A stretch of 45,486 nucleotides of DNA, taken from positions 1 to 45,486 of the forward strand of contig CAVKJG010000009.1 in the NCBI GenBank assembly GCA_963656825.1. The letters run 5' to 3'. The notes beneath the pieces are model-generated. The model had not been told where the DNA came from, did not search any database, and saw only the letters and a list, made by a program, of their open reading frames with translations. This stretch comes from CAG-841 sp963656825 (GTDB taxonomy: Bacteria; Bacillota; Clostridia; Oscillospirales; CAG-272). A program made the position numbers and the translations under genes. This document shows positions 14,878-23,132 of this stretch, piece by piece (positions within the stretch are counted from its first letter, which is position 1; each line of letters starts with the position of its first letter).

Positions 14878-16098
14878 TTGGAATCTGCAAAAATAACTCC
14901 CGTGCTTTTGGGAGCCGACCTTAATTCATACAGCGTTGCGCGCGCCTTTTCGGAATATTGCGGCGCTGTTTCCTACGCCTTCGGAAAGTATCCGCTCGGC
15001 GCGACAAATCACAGCGATATAGTAAAATTCACCGTCGAAAAAGGACTTTCGGACGACGCGACAACCGTTGCCCTGCTTATTTCGTTTGCCGAAAAGCACG
15101 CAGGCGAGGAGCTTTACCTTTTCGGCTGTACGGACGAATATGCAGAGATGATAATACGAAACCGCGACGTGCTTTCGGAATATTATTTCTGTCCGTGCGT
15201 GAACCGCGAGATTGCCGAAAAGCTTGAAACAAAAGAGTTCTTCTATTCAATGTGCGAGCAGTATAAAATTCCTTATCCGAAAACGTATATCGTCCGGCCG
15301 GACGACTCCGCGCCCGACCTTTCGGAAAGTACAATCGGCTTTTGTTACCCGATAATCATAAAGCCTTCGCATTCCTCGTCATATTGGAAGCATCCCTTTG
15401 ACAAAATGAAAAAGGTTTATTCCGCGAAGGACGAAAAGCAGGCGGCGGACATAATTTCAAAAATTTTCGGCGCAGGCTACACGGAATCCGTCATTCTTCA
15501 GGATATGATCCCGGGAAGCGATTCGCAGATGTATGTTCTTACCTGCTATTCCGGCGTGGACGGCAAGGTGAAAAAAGCGTGCCTCGGTCACGTTCTGCTC
15601 GAAGAACACACCCCGAAAGGACTCGGAAATCATACAGCCGTGATAACCGAAAATCACCCCGAAATCACAGATGTACTGATGAATTTTCTTGACGAAATCG
15701 GCTATATCGGCTTTTCAAACTTTGATATAAAGCTTGACAGCCGCGACGGAAAATTCAAGGTTTTTGAAATAAATCTGCGTCAGGGCAGAAGCAATTATTA
15801 CGTTACCGCCGCTGGACAGAATATAGCCGAAACCGTTATATGCGACCGCCACGGCAGACTTTCCGCGGCACGCGAAATATGCACAAGCGAAATTTTCTGG
15901 CATACCGTGCCGAAGCCTATCATATATAAATATGTGGGAAAAGAAACGGCGCAAAAGCTGAAAGCCCTTGTCAGAGAAGGAAAATCACGCTCTACCCTTT
16001 GGTATGGGCGCGACCTTAAAAACCCGAAAAGGCTGTTTTACGTCGCCGTTCACAATATCCGCTACTATGAAAAATACAGAAAAAACGGAGATATATAA
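14878..16098 (+). CDS. ATP-grasp carboxylate-amine ligase, D-aspartate-ligase-like
   Basis: A cytoplasmic ATP-dependent amide-forming ligase of 406 residues. The N-terminus ITPVLLGADLNSYSVARAF resembles, from memory, the D-aspartate ligase Asl(fm) of Enterococcus faecium, which adds D-Asp to the lysine of the peptidoglycan precursor. The ATP-grasp core is visible: a lysine in IIIKPSHSSSYWK, a hinge at ILQDMIPGSDSQMY, and the metal-ligand strand FEINLRQGRSNYY. It starts at TTG 14878 with AGAGG 8 bp upstream. The next gene, a racemase, begins 1 bp after its stop, so they are coupled. D-aspartate is the likely amino substrate given that neighbour, but the acceptor is unproven. Confidence 0.8.
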   Translation: MESAKITPVLLGADLNSYSVARAFSEYCGAVSYAFGKYPLGATNHSDIVKFTVEKGLSDDATTVALLISFAEKHAGEELYLFGCTDEYAEMIIRNRDVLSEYYFCPCVNREIAEKLETKEFFYSMCEQYKIPYPKTYIVRPDDSAPDLSESTIGFCYPIIIKPSHSSSYWKHPFDKMKKVYSAKDEKQAADIISKIFGAGYTESVILQDMIPGSDSQMYVLTCYSGVDGKVKKACLGHVLLEEHTPKGLGNHTAVITENHPEITDVLMNFLDEIGYIGFSNFDIKLDSRDGKFKVFEINLRQGRSNYYVTAAGQNIAETVICDRHGRLSAAREICTSEIFWHTVPKPIIYKYVGKETAQKLKALVREGKSRSTLWYGRDLKNPKRLFYVAVHNIRYYEKYRKNGDI

Positions 16099-16099
16099 A

Positions 16100-16831
16100 A
16101 TGTCGGCACAAAAGAAGGTTCTCGGTATTCTCGGCGGACTCGGTCCGCTTGCCGGAATGTATTTTTATCAGCTTATAACCTCGCACACAAAAGCATGTCG
16201 CGATCAGGATCACCTCGACGTTATAGTCATAAGCGGAGCTTCAACTCCCGACAGAACCGATTATATAACGGGGAAAAGCACGGATTCTCCTCTTCCGAAA
16301 ATGAAAGAGGACGTAAAAAAGCTCGCCCTTGCCGGAGCGGAGATAATAGCCGTTCCGTGCAACACGGCGCACTTCTTTTTCGATGAGCTTGACGGCTTTT
16401 CTCCCGTTCCCGTGCTTAACATAGTAAGGGAAACAGCCGAGCATATGAAAGCGAAAAACGCAAAAAAGGTCGGCGTTCTGGCAACGGACGGAACGGTGCT
16501 TTCGGGTTCATACAGGCGTGAGTTCGAGCGGCTCGGCATCGGATACGCCGTGCCGTGCGAAAGCGATCAAAGGGCGCTTATGGATATAATATATAAAAAC
16601 ATAAAGGCTTCCGAAAAGCCGGACATCAGGCGTTTCAACGAAATAGCCGACCGTCTGTGCGATAAAGGTTGCGATCATCTTGTGCTGGGCTGTACTGAGC
16701 TTTCGCTTCTCCCGAAGGAAGAAATGACGCAAAAAAGCATAACCGCGGATTCGCTTTTCGTGCTGGCAAAAAACGCAATAGCCCTTTGCGGAGCGGTTTC
16801 CTGCGGCTTTGACGACATATACAATACATAA
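16100..16831 (+). CDS. Aspartate/glutamate racemase family protein (aspartate-racemase type)
   Basis: A cofactor-independent two-cysteine racemase of 243 residues. The catalytic pair is C87 in VPCNTAHF and C198 in VLGCTELS, and the start VLGILGGLGPLAG is typical of aspartate racemases and not of MurI. The ATG at 16100 has GGAG 9 bp upstream; a longer in-frame reading would run far into the preceding gene and is rejected. It lies between the D-Asp-ligase-like gene and the Mur ligase, so supplying D-Asp (or D-Glu) for a wall-precursor reaction is the obvious role. Confidence 0.88.
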   Translation: MSAQKKVLGILGGLGPLAGMYFYQLITSHTKACRDQDHLDVIVISGASTPDRTDYITGKSTDSPLPKMKEDVKKLALAGAEIIAVPCNTAHFFFDELDGFSPVPVLNIVRETAEHMKAKNAKKVGVLATDGTVLSGSYRREFERLGIGYAVPCESDQRALMDIIYKNIKASEKPDIRRFNEIADRLCDKGCDHLVLGCTELSLLPKEEMTQKSITADSLFVLAKNAIALCGAVSCGFDDIYNT

Positions 16832-16851
16832 ATACATAAAAGGACGTGCAA

Positions 16852-18306
16852 ATGAAAAGTCTTGTTTCGCTTTTGAAAAATACTCCGCACAGGATTTCCG
16901 GCGTCGCGGACGCAGAAATAAGCTCTGTGTGCTATAATTCAGAAAACGCCGATATAGGCTCGCTTTTCGTGTGCATAAAGGGCGCAAGAACGGACGGCCA
17001 CAATTACGCGAAAAACGCATATGACAAGGGCGCGAGAGCTTTTGTCTGCGAAAGAGAGCTTTCCCTGCCTGACGACGCAAGTATCGTTGTCGTGCCGGAT
17101 TCGCGCGCGGCTCTTGCCGATATCTCCGCCGAATTTTTCGATCACCCCGAAAGATCGCTTAAAATAATCGGCATAACGGGGACAAAGGGCAAGTCCACCG
17201 TCGCGCATATGATACGCCATATTCTCGAATCCTCGGAAATAAGCACGGGAATAATCGGCACCTGCGGAATTTCAATAGGCGATGTGACGTATCCGACCGA
17301 AAACACAACGCCCGAAAGCTATGAGCTTTTCCGCGCGCTTCACGAAATGGTGCTTGCAGGCTGCAGGTGCGCGGTTATTGAGGTTTCCTCTCAGGCAATG
17401 CTTCTTGACAGAGTGCGCGGCATACGCTTTTTTGCCGCCGTTATGACAAACCTCTCACCCGACCATATAGGTCCGGGCGAGCATCCCGATTTTGAAAGCT
17501 ATAAAAACTGCAAAAAAGCGCTGTTTATGCGCACGGAAAACGCCGTTCTCAACGCGGACGACGCGTTTTTCGGAGAATTTTTCCGCGCGGCGCACAAGAA
17601 AAACGTACTTTCGTATTCCGTTTACGCCGAAAGCGATTTTCACGGCACCGAGCTTTCGTCGCTTGAAAACGCTCTCGGAAAAAGCTTTGCCGTAGCGAAA
17701 AACGGCGTTTCCGTTCCGTTCTGCGTTCCCATGCCGGGAGATTGCTCCGTCTATAATTCGCTTGCCGCAATCGCCGTATGCTCCCTGCTCGGAATTTCAC
17801 TCCGCGAATGCGCCGAGGCGCTCCCGACGGTAACCGTGCCGGGAAGATTTGAAGCCGTGTCTGCCGAAGGCGGCGCGATGTTTATCATAGATTATGCCCA
17901 CAACGGAGAAAGCATGGAAAAAGCGATAGCCGCGCTCAGAGAATGCAATCCTTCGCGGCTCATATGTCTGTTCGGCTCAGTGGGCTGTCGCACCAGACTG
18001 CGCCGCCGTGATCTCGGAAAAGCCGCTTCCTCGGCGGATTTCTGTATTATCACAAGCGACAATCCCGACACCGAAGATCCCGACGCCATAATAGACGAAA
18101 TCGCAGAAAGTCTTACCGCTCCGTATGTCCGCTTTGCCGACAGAGAGCAAGCCATAAAATATGCGGTTGAAAATTCACGCCCGGGCGACGTGGTTCTTCT
18201 CGCCGGAAAGGGACACGAAAATTATCAGCTTATAAACGGAAAAAAGCTCCCCTTCTGCGAAAGAGAGCTTATAATGAAATATCTCAAAGAAAAGCTTACC
18301 GTATAA
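16852..18306 (+). CDS. murE: MurE-type UDP-MurNAc-tripeptide ligase with altered specificity motif
   Basis: A Mur ligase of 484 residues, the MurE length. The P-loop GITGTKGKST starts at G107. Also present are TTPESYEL, EVSSQAMLLDRVRG, TNLSPDH, the lysine-rich YKNCKKALF segment where MurE carries a carbamylated Lys, YAHNGESMEKA, and GKGHENYQ. DAP-adding MurE has DNPR in its specificity loop; here residues 403-406 read DNPD. The GDRD-type segment before it is also changed, to CRTRLRRRDLG. It may thus add an amino acid other than meso-DAP, or be a paralogue of the main MurE. The start is the ATG after AGGA, 20 bp from the racemase stop. Confidence 0.88.
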   Translation: MKSLVSLLKNTPHRISGVADAEISSVCYNSENADIGSLFVCIKGARTDGHNYAKNAYDKGARAFVCERELSLPDDASIVVVPDSRAALADISAEFFDHPERSLKIIGITGTKGKSTVAHMIRHILESSEISTGIIGTCGISIGDVTYPTENTTPESYELFRALHEMVLAGCRCAVIEVSSQAMLLDRVRGIRFFAAVMTNLSPDHIGPGEHPDFESYKNCKKALFMRTENAVLNADDAFFGEFFRAAHKKNVLSYSVYAESDFHGTELSSLENALGKSFAVAKNGVSVPFCVPMPGDCSVYNSLAAIAVCSLLGISLRECAEALPTVTVPGRFEAVSAEGGAMFIIDYAHNGESMEKAIAALRECNPSRLICLFGSVGCRTRLRRRDLGKAASSADFCIITSDNPDTEDPDAIIDEIAESLTAPYVRFADREQAIKYAVENSRPGDVVLLAGKGHENYQLINGKKLPFCERELIMKYLKEKLTV

Positions 18307-18333
18307 AAGCGAAGCCGTCAGGCTTTCGCTTTT
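18305..18333. terminator. Terminator shared by murE and the EamA gene
   Basis: AAAAGCGAAGCC pairs with GGCTTTCGCTTTT (one bulged T), followed by a T tract on the plus strand. The murE stop overlaps its left base. The convergent EamA gene ends inside the hairpin loop (stop at 18318-18320), so its last codons are part of the stem. Confidence 0.8.
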
Positions 18334-19241
18334 TTGCTTTTTATGATCTCCGGCGTCTGCGCCAGAATTACGGAAGCGAACACGAGCGCACATCCGGCAA
18401 GCTCTTTCGGGCTGAGCTTTTCCGAAAGGATAACCCATCCGGCAAGCGCCGAAAAAACGGATTCGAGACTCAGCACTATCGACGCCACCGCAGGCTCGGC
18501 ATATTTCTGACCGAGTATCTGAAGTGTGTATGCTATTCCGCTTGACATAACGCCCGCATAAAGCAATTCAAGCTTTATCGAAAGAAGAGACGAAACATCA
18601 AAGCCGCGTTCAAAAATAAACGCAAGCACGGCAGACAGCACTCCGCACGTTATAAACTGAACGAGCGAAAGCAGTATTCCGTCCGTCATGGGATAGCGCG
18701 CTATCGCTATAATGTGCGCCGTGTAGCATATCGCGCAGATGAAAATAAGAACATCCGAAAGATATATTCCGGAAAATCCGTTTGAAAGACAAAGCAGATA
18801 CATTCCGCCGATACAGCCGGCAACCGACGCCCATACTATCGGATGAGATTTTTTTCCGAAAAACACCGAAACAACGGCAACCATTACAACATATGTAGAC
18901 GTAAGAAATCCGGCTCTGCCCGAAGCGGCTACGTTTTCGGGATATTCGGTAATTCCGAACTGCTGAAAATTCGTAGCGGCGCAAAGCAGCACGCCGCAGA
19001 TAATTCCTCCGACAACAGTCTGCCTTTTTGAATAAACAGGCTTTGATTCCGGCGTCTTTTTTCTGCGTATAAGACTTCTTATTCCCAGCACAACAAGCAG
19101 AAATGCCGAGCCTATAATCGATCTCAACGCATTGAAGGTAAACGGTCTGACAACGCCGGACGCCGAGGTCTGCGCAACAAATGCCGTTCCCCATATAAAC
19201 GCCGTTAAAAGCAGTATCAGACTTCCCTTTATATTTTTCAT
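18318..19241 (-). CDS. EamA/DMT-superfamily transporter
   Basis: An inner-membrane permease of 307 residues with about ten hydrophobic segments and two EamA repeats. The first repeat begins LILLLTAFIWGTAFVAQ; the second contains SSGIAYTLQILGQKYAEPAVAS, a typical DMT pattern. Start taken at ATG 19241, with GAGGT upstream, and not at the longer reading. The solute is unknown; members export amino acids, sugars or metabolites. It has its own promoter and is not part of the wall cluster, which runs on the opposite strand. Confidence 0.88.
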   Translation of the reverse strand: MKNIKGSLILLLTAFIWGTAFVAQTSASGVVRPFTFNALRSIIGSAFLLVVLGIRSLIRRKKTPESKPVYSKRQTVVGGIICGVLLCAATNFQQFGITEYPENVAASGRAGFLTSTYVVMVAVVSVFFGKKSHPIVWASVAGCIGGMYLLCLSNGFSGIYLSDVLIFICAICYTAHIIAIARYPMTDGILLSLVQFITCGVLSAVLAFIFERGFDVSSLLSIKLELLYAGVMSSGIAYTLQILGQKYAEPAVASIVLSLESVFSALAGWVILSEKLSPKELAGCALVFASVILAQTPEIIKSKKAKA

Positions 19242-19292
19242 TTTTGAATTACCTCGCAAATAAAAGCTTTTCCGCAAAACGCAGCACCTGAT

Positions 19293-19321
19293 ATTTTAAT
19301 ACATTCCGCAGTTTTTTTCAA
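19293..19321 (-). promoter_or_regulatory. Promoter of the EamA gene
   Basis: On the minus strand, TTGAAA (19316-19321) and TAAAAT (19293-19298) are 17 bp apart, about 50 bp upstream of the start. Confidence 0.7.
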
Positions 19322-19349
19322 GTGGTTTTTGCGTTTTTGTTTTCGGACA

Positions 19350-19380
19350 AAAAAATATCCGCCCGCGGCGGATATTTTTT
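19350..19380. terminator. Terminator of the nucleoside-transport operon
   Basis: ATATCCGCC and GGCGGATAT pair around CGC and are flanked by long A and T tracts on both sides. It lies just after the stop of the CvpA-like gene, read on the minus strand. Confidence 0.88.
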
Positions 19381-19384
19381 ATTG

Positions 19385-20989
19385 TCAATTGAATCCGAAA
19401 AGCTTTTTTATGCTCTCGACGTCGTAGCCCGAAAATTCGCTTTCCAGCGAGGAAAGTATCTTCTGCGCTTCCTCCTCGTTTTCCTCGATATATGACGAAA
19501 GTCCGAAAATATCGGAATTGCCCTCGCTTGCCGTTTTTTCAACGGCAGACATTATCGTTTCCGACTTCGCGCAGGATTGAATTATCTCAACCGCGGAATC
19601 GGCGTCCATCTCCGATTCACCGTACACCGTAACCATTATTTTGGTCATGGCGTCTATCGTGTTTTCGGTTTCCTCCTCGGATGCGTCGGGATCGGCTTTC
19701 GCCTTGCCTATTCCGGTTATTATATCGGCGGTAAGCGACATTGCAGCCTTTGCCGAATCGTTGTCGGGCGCAATCTCGTCGGTCAGCGCGCCGACCACAG
19801 ACGCGAGAATATCCGCACTTTCGGGGGTGATTTCATTGAAGATTTCTCTCACCGTTTCTTTTGTTTTTTCTTCAAAATCGGGAGATTTTGAATCCGGAAG
19901 CGAGGTTATCTTTGTCATCTTGCGGGCGACCTCGATCGCCGATACAAAGCTGTAAATATCATCGGAAACCGTATCGGCTGTTGTAGTTTTGAATTTTGCA
20001 ACGATTATATCCGCAAGCTTTGCCTGCGTGCCTTCGCCGCTTGTCAGCTCCGAAAGGCTTTCTCCGAAAAAGCTTCCCTCCTCATCTATTGCTATGGCAA
20101 GCTCTCTCAGCACAAATGCCGCGGTCGATCTTCCCACTACCGTATTGTCAAGGTCTTTCACCGCTTTTTTCAGCGTGTCGGTATCTATCGAATCAAGCGA
20201 CACACTGTCCGATGAGTCGGACAAGCCGACCTCCGAAATAACGGAATAAATATCGGCGCACACTGAAGCCGATATCGGAAGATCCTTTTTCAGCGTCGTT
20301 TTTTTGCCGTCTATCCTGTACGACGTAAGATAGCTGTACATAGGAGATGTGACAGCATATGTAGCCTTTGAAAACGCCGTCGCTTTTTCCATCGAAGCCA
20401 TATCCACTGACGGAAGCTCGAATACTCCGCTGTCGGATTCAAGCTCCTCTTCAACTCTTTCAAGCATTCCGCTTTCGTCAAGAACGCGCTCTGTGTCCTT
20501 TATAACCTCCATCGTTCCCGATATCGGCATAAGAATGATGAACGCAAGTACAAGCCCGACCACTACGCTGACAACCGCCGCAAGAATTCTGTCAAGCCTC
20601 GTGCGCTTTTTATCGGGATCGGTCGGCGCAACCGCGCGTGATACAAGCTTATACACAACGAACATTATTATGCCCGTGATTATCCAGAGCGTTATAAACA
20701 CAAACGGCGCGACAAAAGCCGAAGCCACGGGCGAGATGTTCCCGAAAAGTCCCGAATACTGCTCCGCAGCAGCGGCGTCGGTGCTTCCGGCGAGCTGTGC
20801 TTCAAGCGCCTTTTGCAAAGCCGAAAACAGTCCGGTTGTAACGGGCTTTGCTATGAAAAACGCAACAATCGTGGCTATAAGATGCGCTCCCGCGCGGATA
20901 AGACACTGAATGAAATTTCTCTTTATCGAAAGAAGTCCTTCGATAAGCATGAGTATAACCGCAGTAATTATCAAAGGCAAATATCCCAT
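19385..20989 (-). CDS. Large CvpA-like membrane protein of unknown function
   Basis: 534 residues. The first 175 or so contain about four hydrophobic segments and a basic loop (DPDKKRTRLDRIL), like CvpA-family proteins. The remaining 350 residues are acidic, rich in Ser, Thr, Asp and Glu, with heptad-like helices, and lack recognised catalytic motifs; they probably lie outside the membrane. CvpA itself is about 160 residues, so the long tail is unusual. AAGGAGAG precedes the ATG. It is the last gene of the nucleoside ABC operon, 26 bp after the second permease gene, which hints at a link to uptake or envelope, but no function can be given. Confidence 0.65.
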   Translation of the reverse strand: MGYLPLIITAVILMLIEGLLSIKRNFIQCLIRAGAHLIATIVAFFIAKPVTTGLFSALQKALEAQLAGSTDAAAAEQYSGLFGNISPVASAFVAPFVFITLWIITGIIMFVVYKLVSRAVAPTDPDKKRTRLDRILAAVVSVVVGLVLAFIILMPISGTMEVIKDTERVLDESGMLERVEEELESDSGVFELPSVDMASMEKATAFSKATYAVTSPMYSYLTSYRIDGKKTTLKKDLPISASVCADIYSVISEVGLSDSSDSVSLDSIDTDTLKKAVKDLDNTVVGRSTAAFVLRELAIAIDEEGSFFGESLSELTSGEGTQAKLADIIVAKFKTTTADTVSDDIYSFVSAIEVARKMTKITSLPDSKSPDFEEKTKETVREIFNEITPESADILASVVGALTDEIAPDNDSAKAAMSLTADIITGIGKAKADPDASEEETENTIDAMTKIMVTVYGESEMDADSAVEIIQSCAKSETIMSAVEKTASEGNSDIFGLSSYIEENEEEAQKILSSLESEFSGYDVESIKKLFGFN

Positions 20990-21015
20990 TTTCTACTCTC
21001 CTTAAATGATGTTTT

Positions 21016-21969
21016 TTATCTCTGTCCCTTATCGTAAGGTATGCCTTCCGCCTTCGGCGCGCGTGACTTTTTGGACGTGAACGCAAGCACCGCTATTGAA
21101 ATTATGTAAGGCATCATATTGTATATCTGGCTCGGAATATTGAGCCGCGCAAGCAGATCTATACCCGAGTAAACGTTTGAAAGCGCTCTGAAAACTCCGA
21201 AAAGCACCGCCGCAAGCGCGATTTTCGTCGGCTTCCACTGACCGAATATCATAACGGCAAGAGCAAGGAATCCGAAGCCCGCAACACCGTATTCAAATTT
21301 CCATTCGCTTACGCCGGCTGTTATGTAAGCAAGACCACCTATTCCGCCGAGCGCGCCGGATATAAGCACGCCCGCATACCGCATAAGATAAACGTCAATA
21401 CCTACGCTCGCCGCCGCCTGCGGAAATTCTCCGCACGCCATAAGGCGAAGTCCGAATTTGGTTTTGTAAAGCGTGATATAAGCCGCCGCCAGAAGTATTA
21501 TTGTAACTATTGTCAGCCAGCTCAGCTCGAAACGGTCGCCTATTTTTATTATAAATGCCTGCTTGGGCTTTATATATTCAACTATGGACGAAACGTTGTT
21601 GGGGTTTTTCGCTGTGTTTATGGCTTTGATTATAACCGTCGCCGCGGCTGTCGCAAGCATATTCATCGCCGTACCGATTATCGTCTGATCGGCGTTGAAC
21701 GTAACGCACGCTACCGCAAGAAGTATCGAATAAATCATGCCGAACACGACCGCCGCAAGTATCGCCAGAAGTATTATAAATACCGGCGACATATCGGGGC
21801 AATGGTTTGATATGTATCTCATGACAAGCGCGCCACCCATTCCGCCGATTACCATTATACCTTCAAGTCCGAGGTTGATAACGCCCGAATGTTCGGAAAA
21901 GCACCCTCCGAGCGCGACAAGCGTCAGCACAGACGCATAAAGAAGCGTATATTGCAAAAGTAATGTCAC
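21016..21969 (-). CDS. Nucleoside ABC transporter permease (NupQ/YufQ type)
   Basis: An integral membrane permease of 317 residues with eight to ten hydrophobic segments, of the BPD_transp_2 family. The HSGVINLGLEGIMVIGGMGGA block is typical of the NupQ/YufQ group. It starts at GTG 21969, which overlaps the TGA stop of the preceding permease gene as GTGA, with GGAGG about 10 bp upstream. It pairs with the next permease to form the membrane channel. Confidence 0.92.
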   Translation of the reverse strand: MTLLLQYTLLYASVLTLVALGGCFSEHSGVINLGLEGIMVIGGMGGALVMRYISNHCPDMSPVFIILLAILAAVVFGMIYSILLAVACVTFNADQTIIGTAMNMLATAAATVIIKAINTAKNPNNVSSIVEYIKPKQAFIIKIGDRFELSWLTIVTIILLAAAYITLYKTKFGLRLMACGEFPQAAASVGIDVYLMRYAGVLISGALGGIGGLAYITAGVSEWKFEYGVAGFGFLALAVMIFGQWKPTKIALAAVLFGVFRALSNVYSGIDLLARLNIPSQIYNMMPYIISIAVLAFTSKKSRAPKAEGIPYDKGQR

Positions 21970-23132
21970 TTCTTCTCGCCTCCTTCCGTGGTATTCTCCG
22001 CAGAGTCTGCTTTTTCGGCTTTTTCCGCAGCTTTTTCAGCCGCGTTCTCTTTCTTTGCTATTATGCTTCTCATAACATACTTCATAAAGAACACAAATCC
22101 GCAAAGATAAATGATTATCGCCGACACAAGATCCGATATCTGCGAGCTGTAAAGCGTTTTATCCACATATGCGCCGCCCGCCGTTATATGCTGAATAAAA
22201 TACGACGAGAATATCGAGCCTATCGGGCTGAGTCCGCCGAGGAACGCCGCGGCTATGCCGTTGAAGCCCATTCCCGGAACGGAGGACTGACTGCACTCCC
22301 ACTGCTCAACGCCTGTAAGATAGAACATCGACGCGCCTATTCCGGCAAGCGCGCCGCCTATTGCGAGAGTAATTATCATATTGCGTTTTTCCGCCATACC
22401 GCAATATTTTGCGGCGTTTTTGTTAAAGCCCGTAGCCTTCAGCTCATATCCGAACCTTGTTTTTTCGAGAATCACCCATATGACCACCGCGATTATCACC
22501 GCAAGCGGAATGGCTATCGTGACATACTGATTATCACTGAACAGCTTTCCGAGTCCGAGCGAGGGAATCAGGGCGCTTTTGTTTGTATATGCCACCTGCT
22601 TTGTATAAGGACTTGTTTCCTCTTTTACAAGAGTAAGCAACATATTTACGCAGTAAAGCGATATCCAGTTCAGCATTATTCCGCTGATTACCTCGTTTAC
22701 GTTGCAGTACGCTTTGAGCGCGCCGCTTATCGTTCCGACAAGCGCGCCGCCGAGAGCGGCAAGCAGTATGCACACCCACCACGGCATATTCAGTCCCAGA
22801 GCGGCGTAAAGCGCAACGCCGGCGCCTATTGTGTACTGTCCCGCCGCGCCGATGTTGAAAAGTCCCACCTTGTAGCAGAACAGTATCGAAAGCGAGCAAA
22901 GAATAAGCGGAGCAGTTTTTACAAGCGTGCTTCCGAAATATTTGAGCCTCAGAGCCGTGCTGCTGTAAGTGAAGAAGTTCTTTACAAGATCCAGAATTCC
23001 CTTTACGGCGCCCTTCGGATTTATGCACAAAAGCACGATAAAGCCTATCAGAAGTCCGAGAACGATGCAGATAAGAGAAGCAATCACAGACTGAACCGCT
23101 TCGTTTTTAAGAAAAGATTTCTTCTTATTCAT
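21966..23132 (-). CDS. Nucleoside ABC transporter permease (NupP/YufP type)
   Basis: A 388-residue permease with about ten hydrophobic segments. It includes LFNIGAAGQYTIGAG and the loop GFNKNAAKYCGM characteristic of the family. A charged, alanine-rich C-terminal tail (AAEKAAEKAEKADSAEN) is likely cytoplasmic and disordered. It overlaps the ATPase gene by 8 bp and the second permease by 4 bp, so translation of the three is coupled. Confidence 0.92.
   Translation of the reverse strand: MNKKKSFLKNEAVQSVIASLICIVLGLLIGFIVLLCINPKGAVKGILDLVKNFFTYSSTALRLKYFGSTLVKTAPLILCSLSILFCYKVGLFNIGAAGQYTIGAGVALYAALGLNMPWWVCILLAALGGALVGTISGALKAYCNVNEVISGIMLNWISLYCVNMLLTLVKEETSPYTKQVAYTNKSALIPSLGLGKLFSDNQYVTIAIPLAVIIAVVIWVILEKTRFGYELKATGFNKNAAKYCGMAEKRNMIITLAIGGALAGIGASMFYLTGVEQWECSQSSVPGMGFNGIAAAFLGGLSPIGSIFSSYFIQHITAGGAYVDKTLYSSQISDLVSAIIIYLCGFVFFMKYVMRSIIAKKENAAEKAAEKAEKADSAENTTEGGEKK

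Noticed and set aside
14878..18306. Horizontal transfer island for the ligase/racemase/MurE cluster
   Set aside because: Base composition and codon style look like the neighbouring genes by eye, and there are no mobile-element genes or repeats at its borders.
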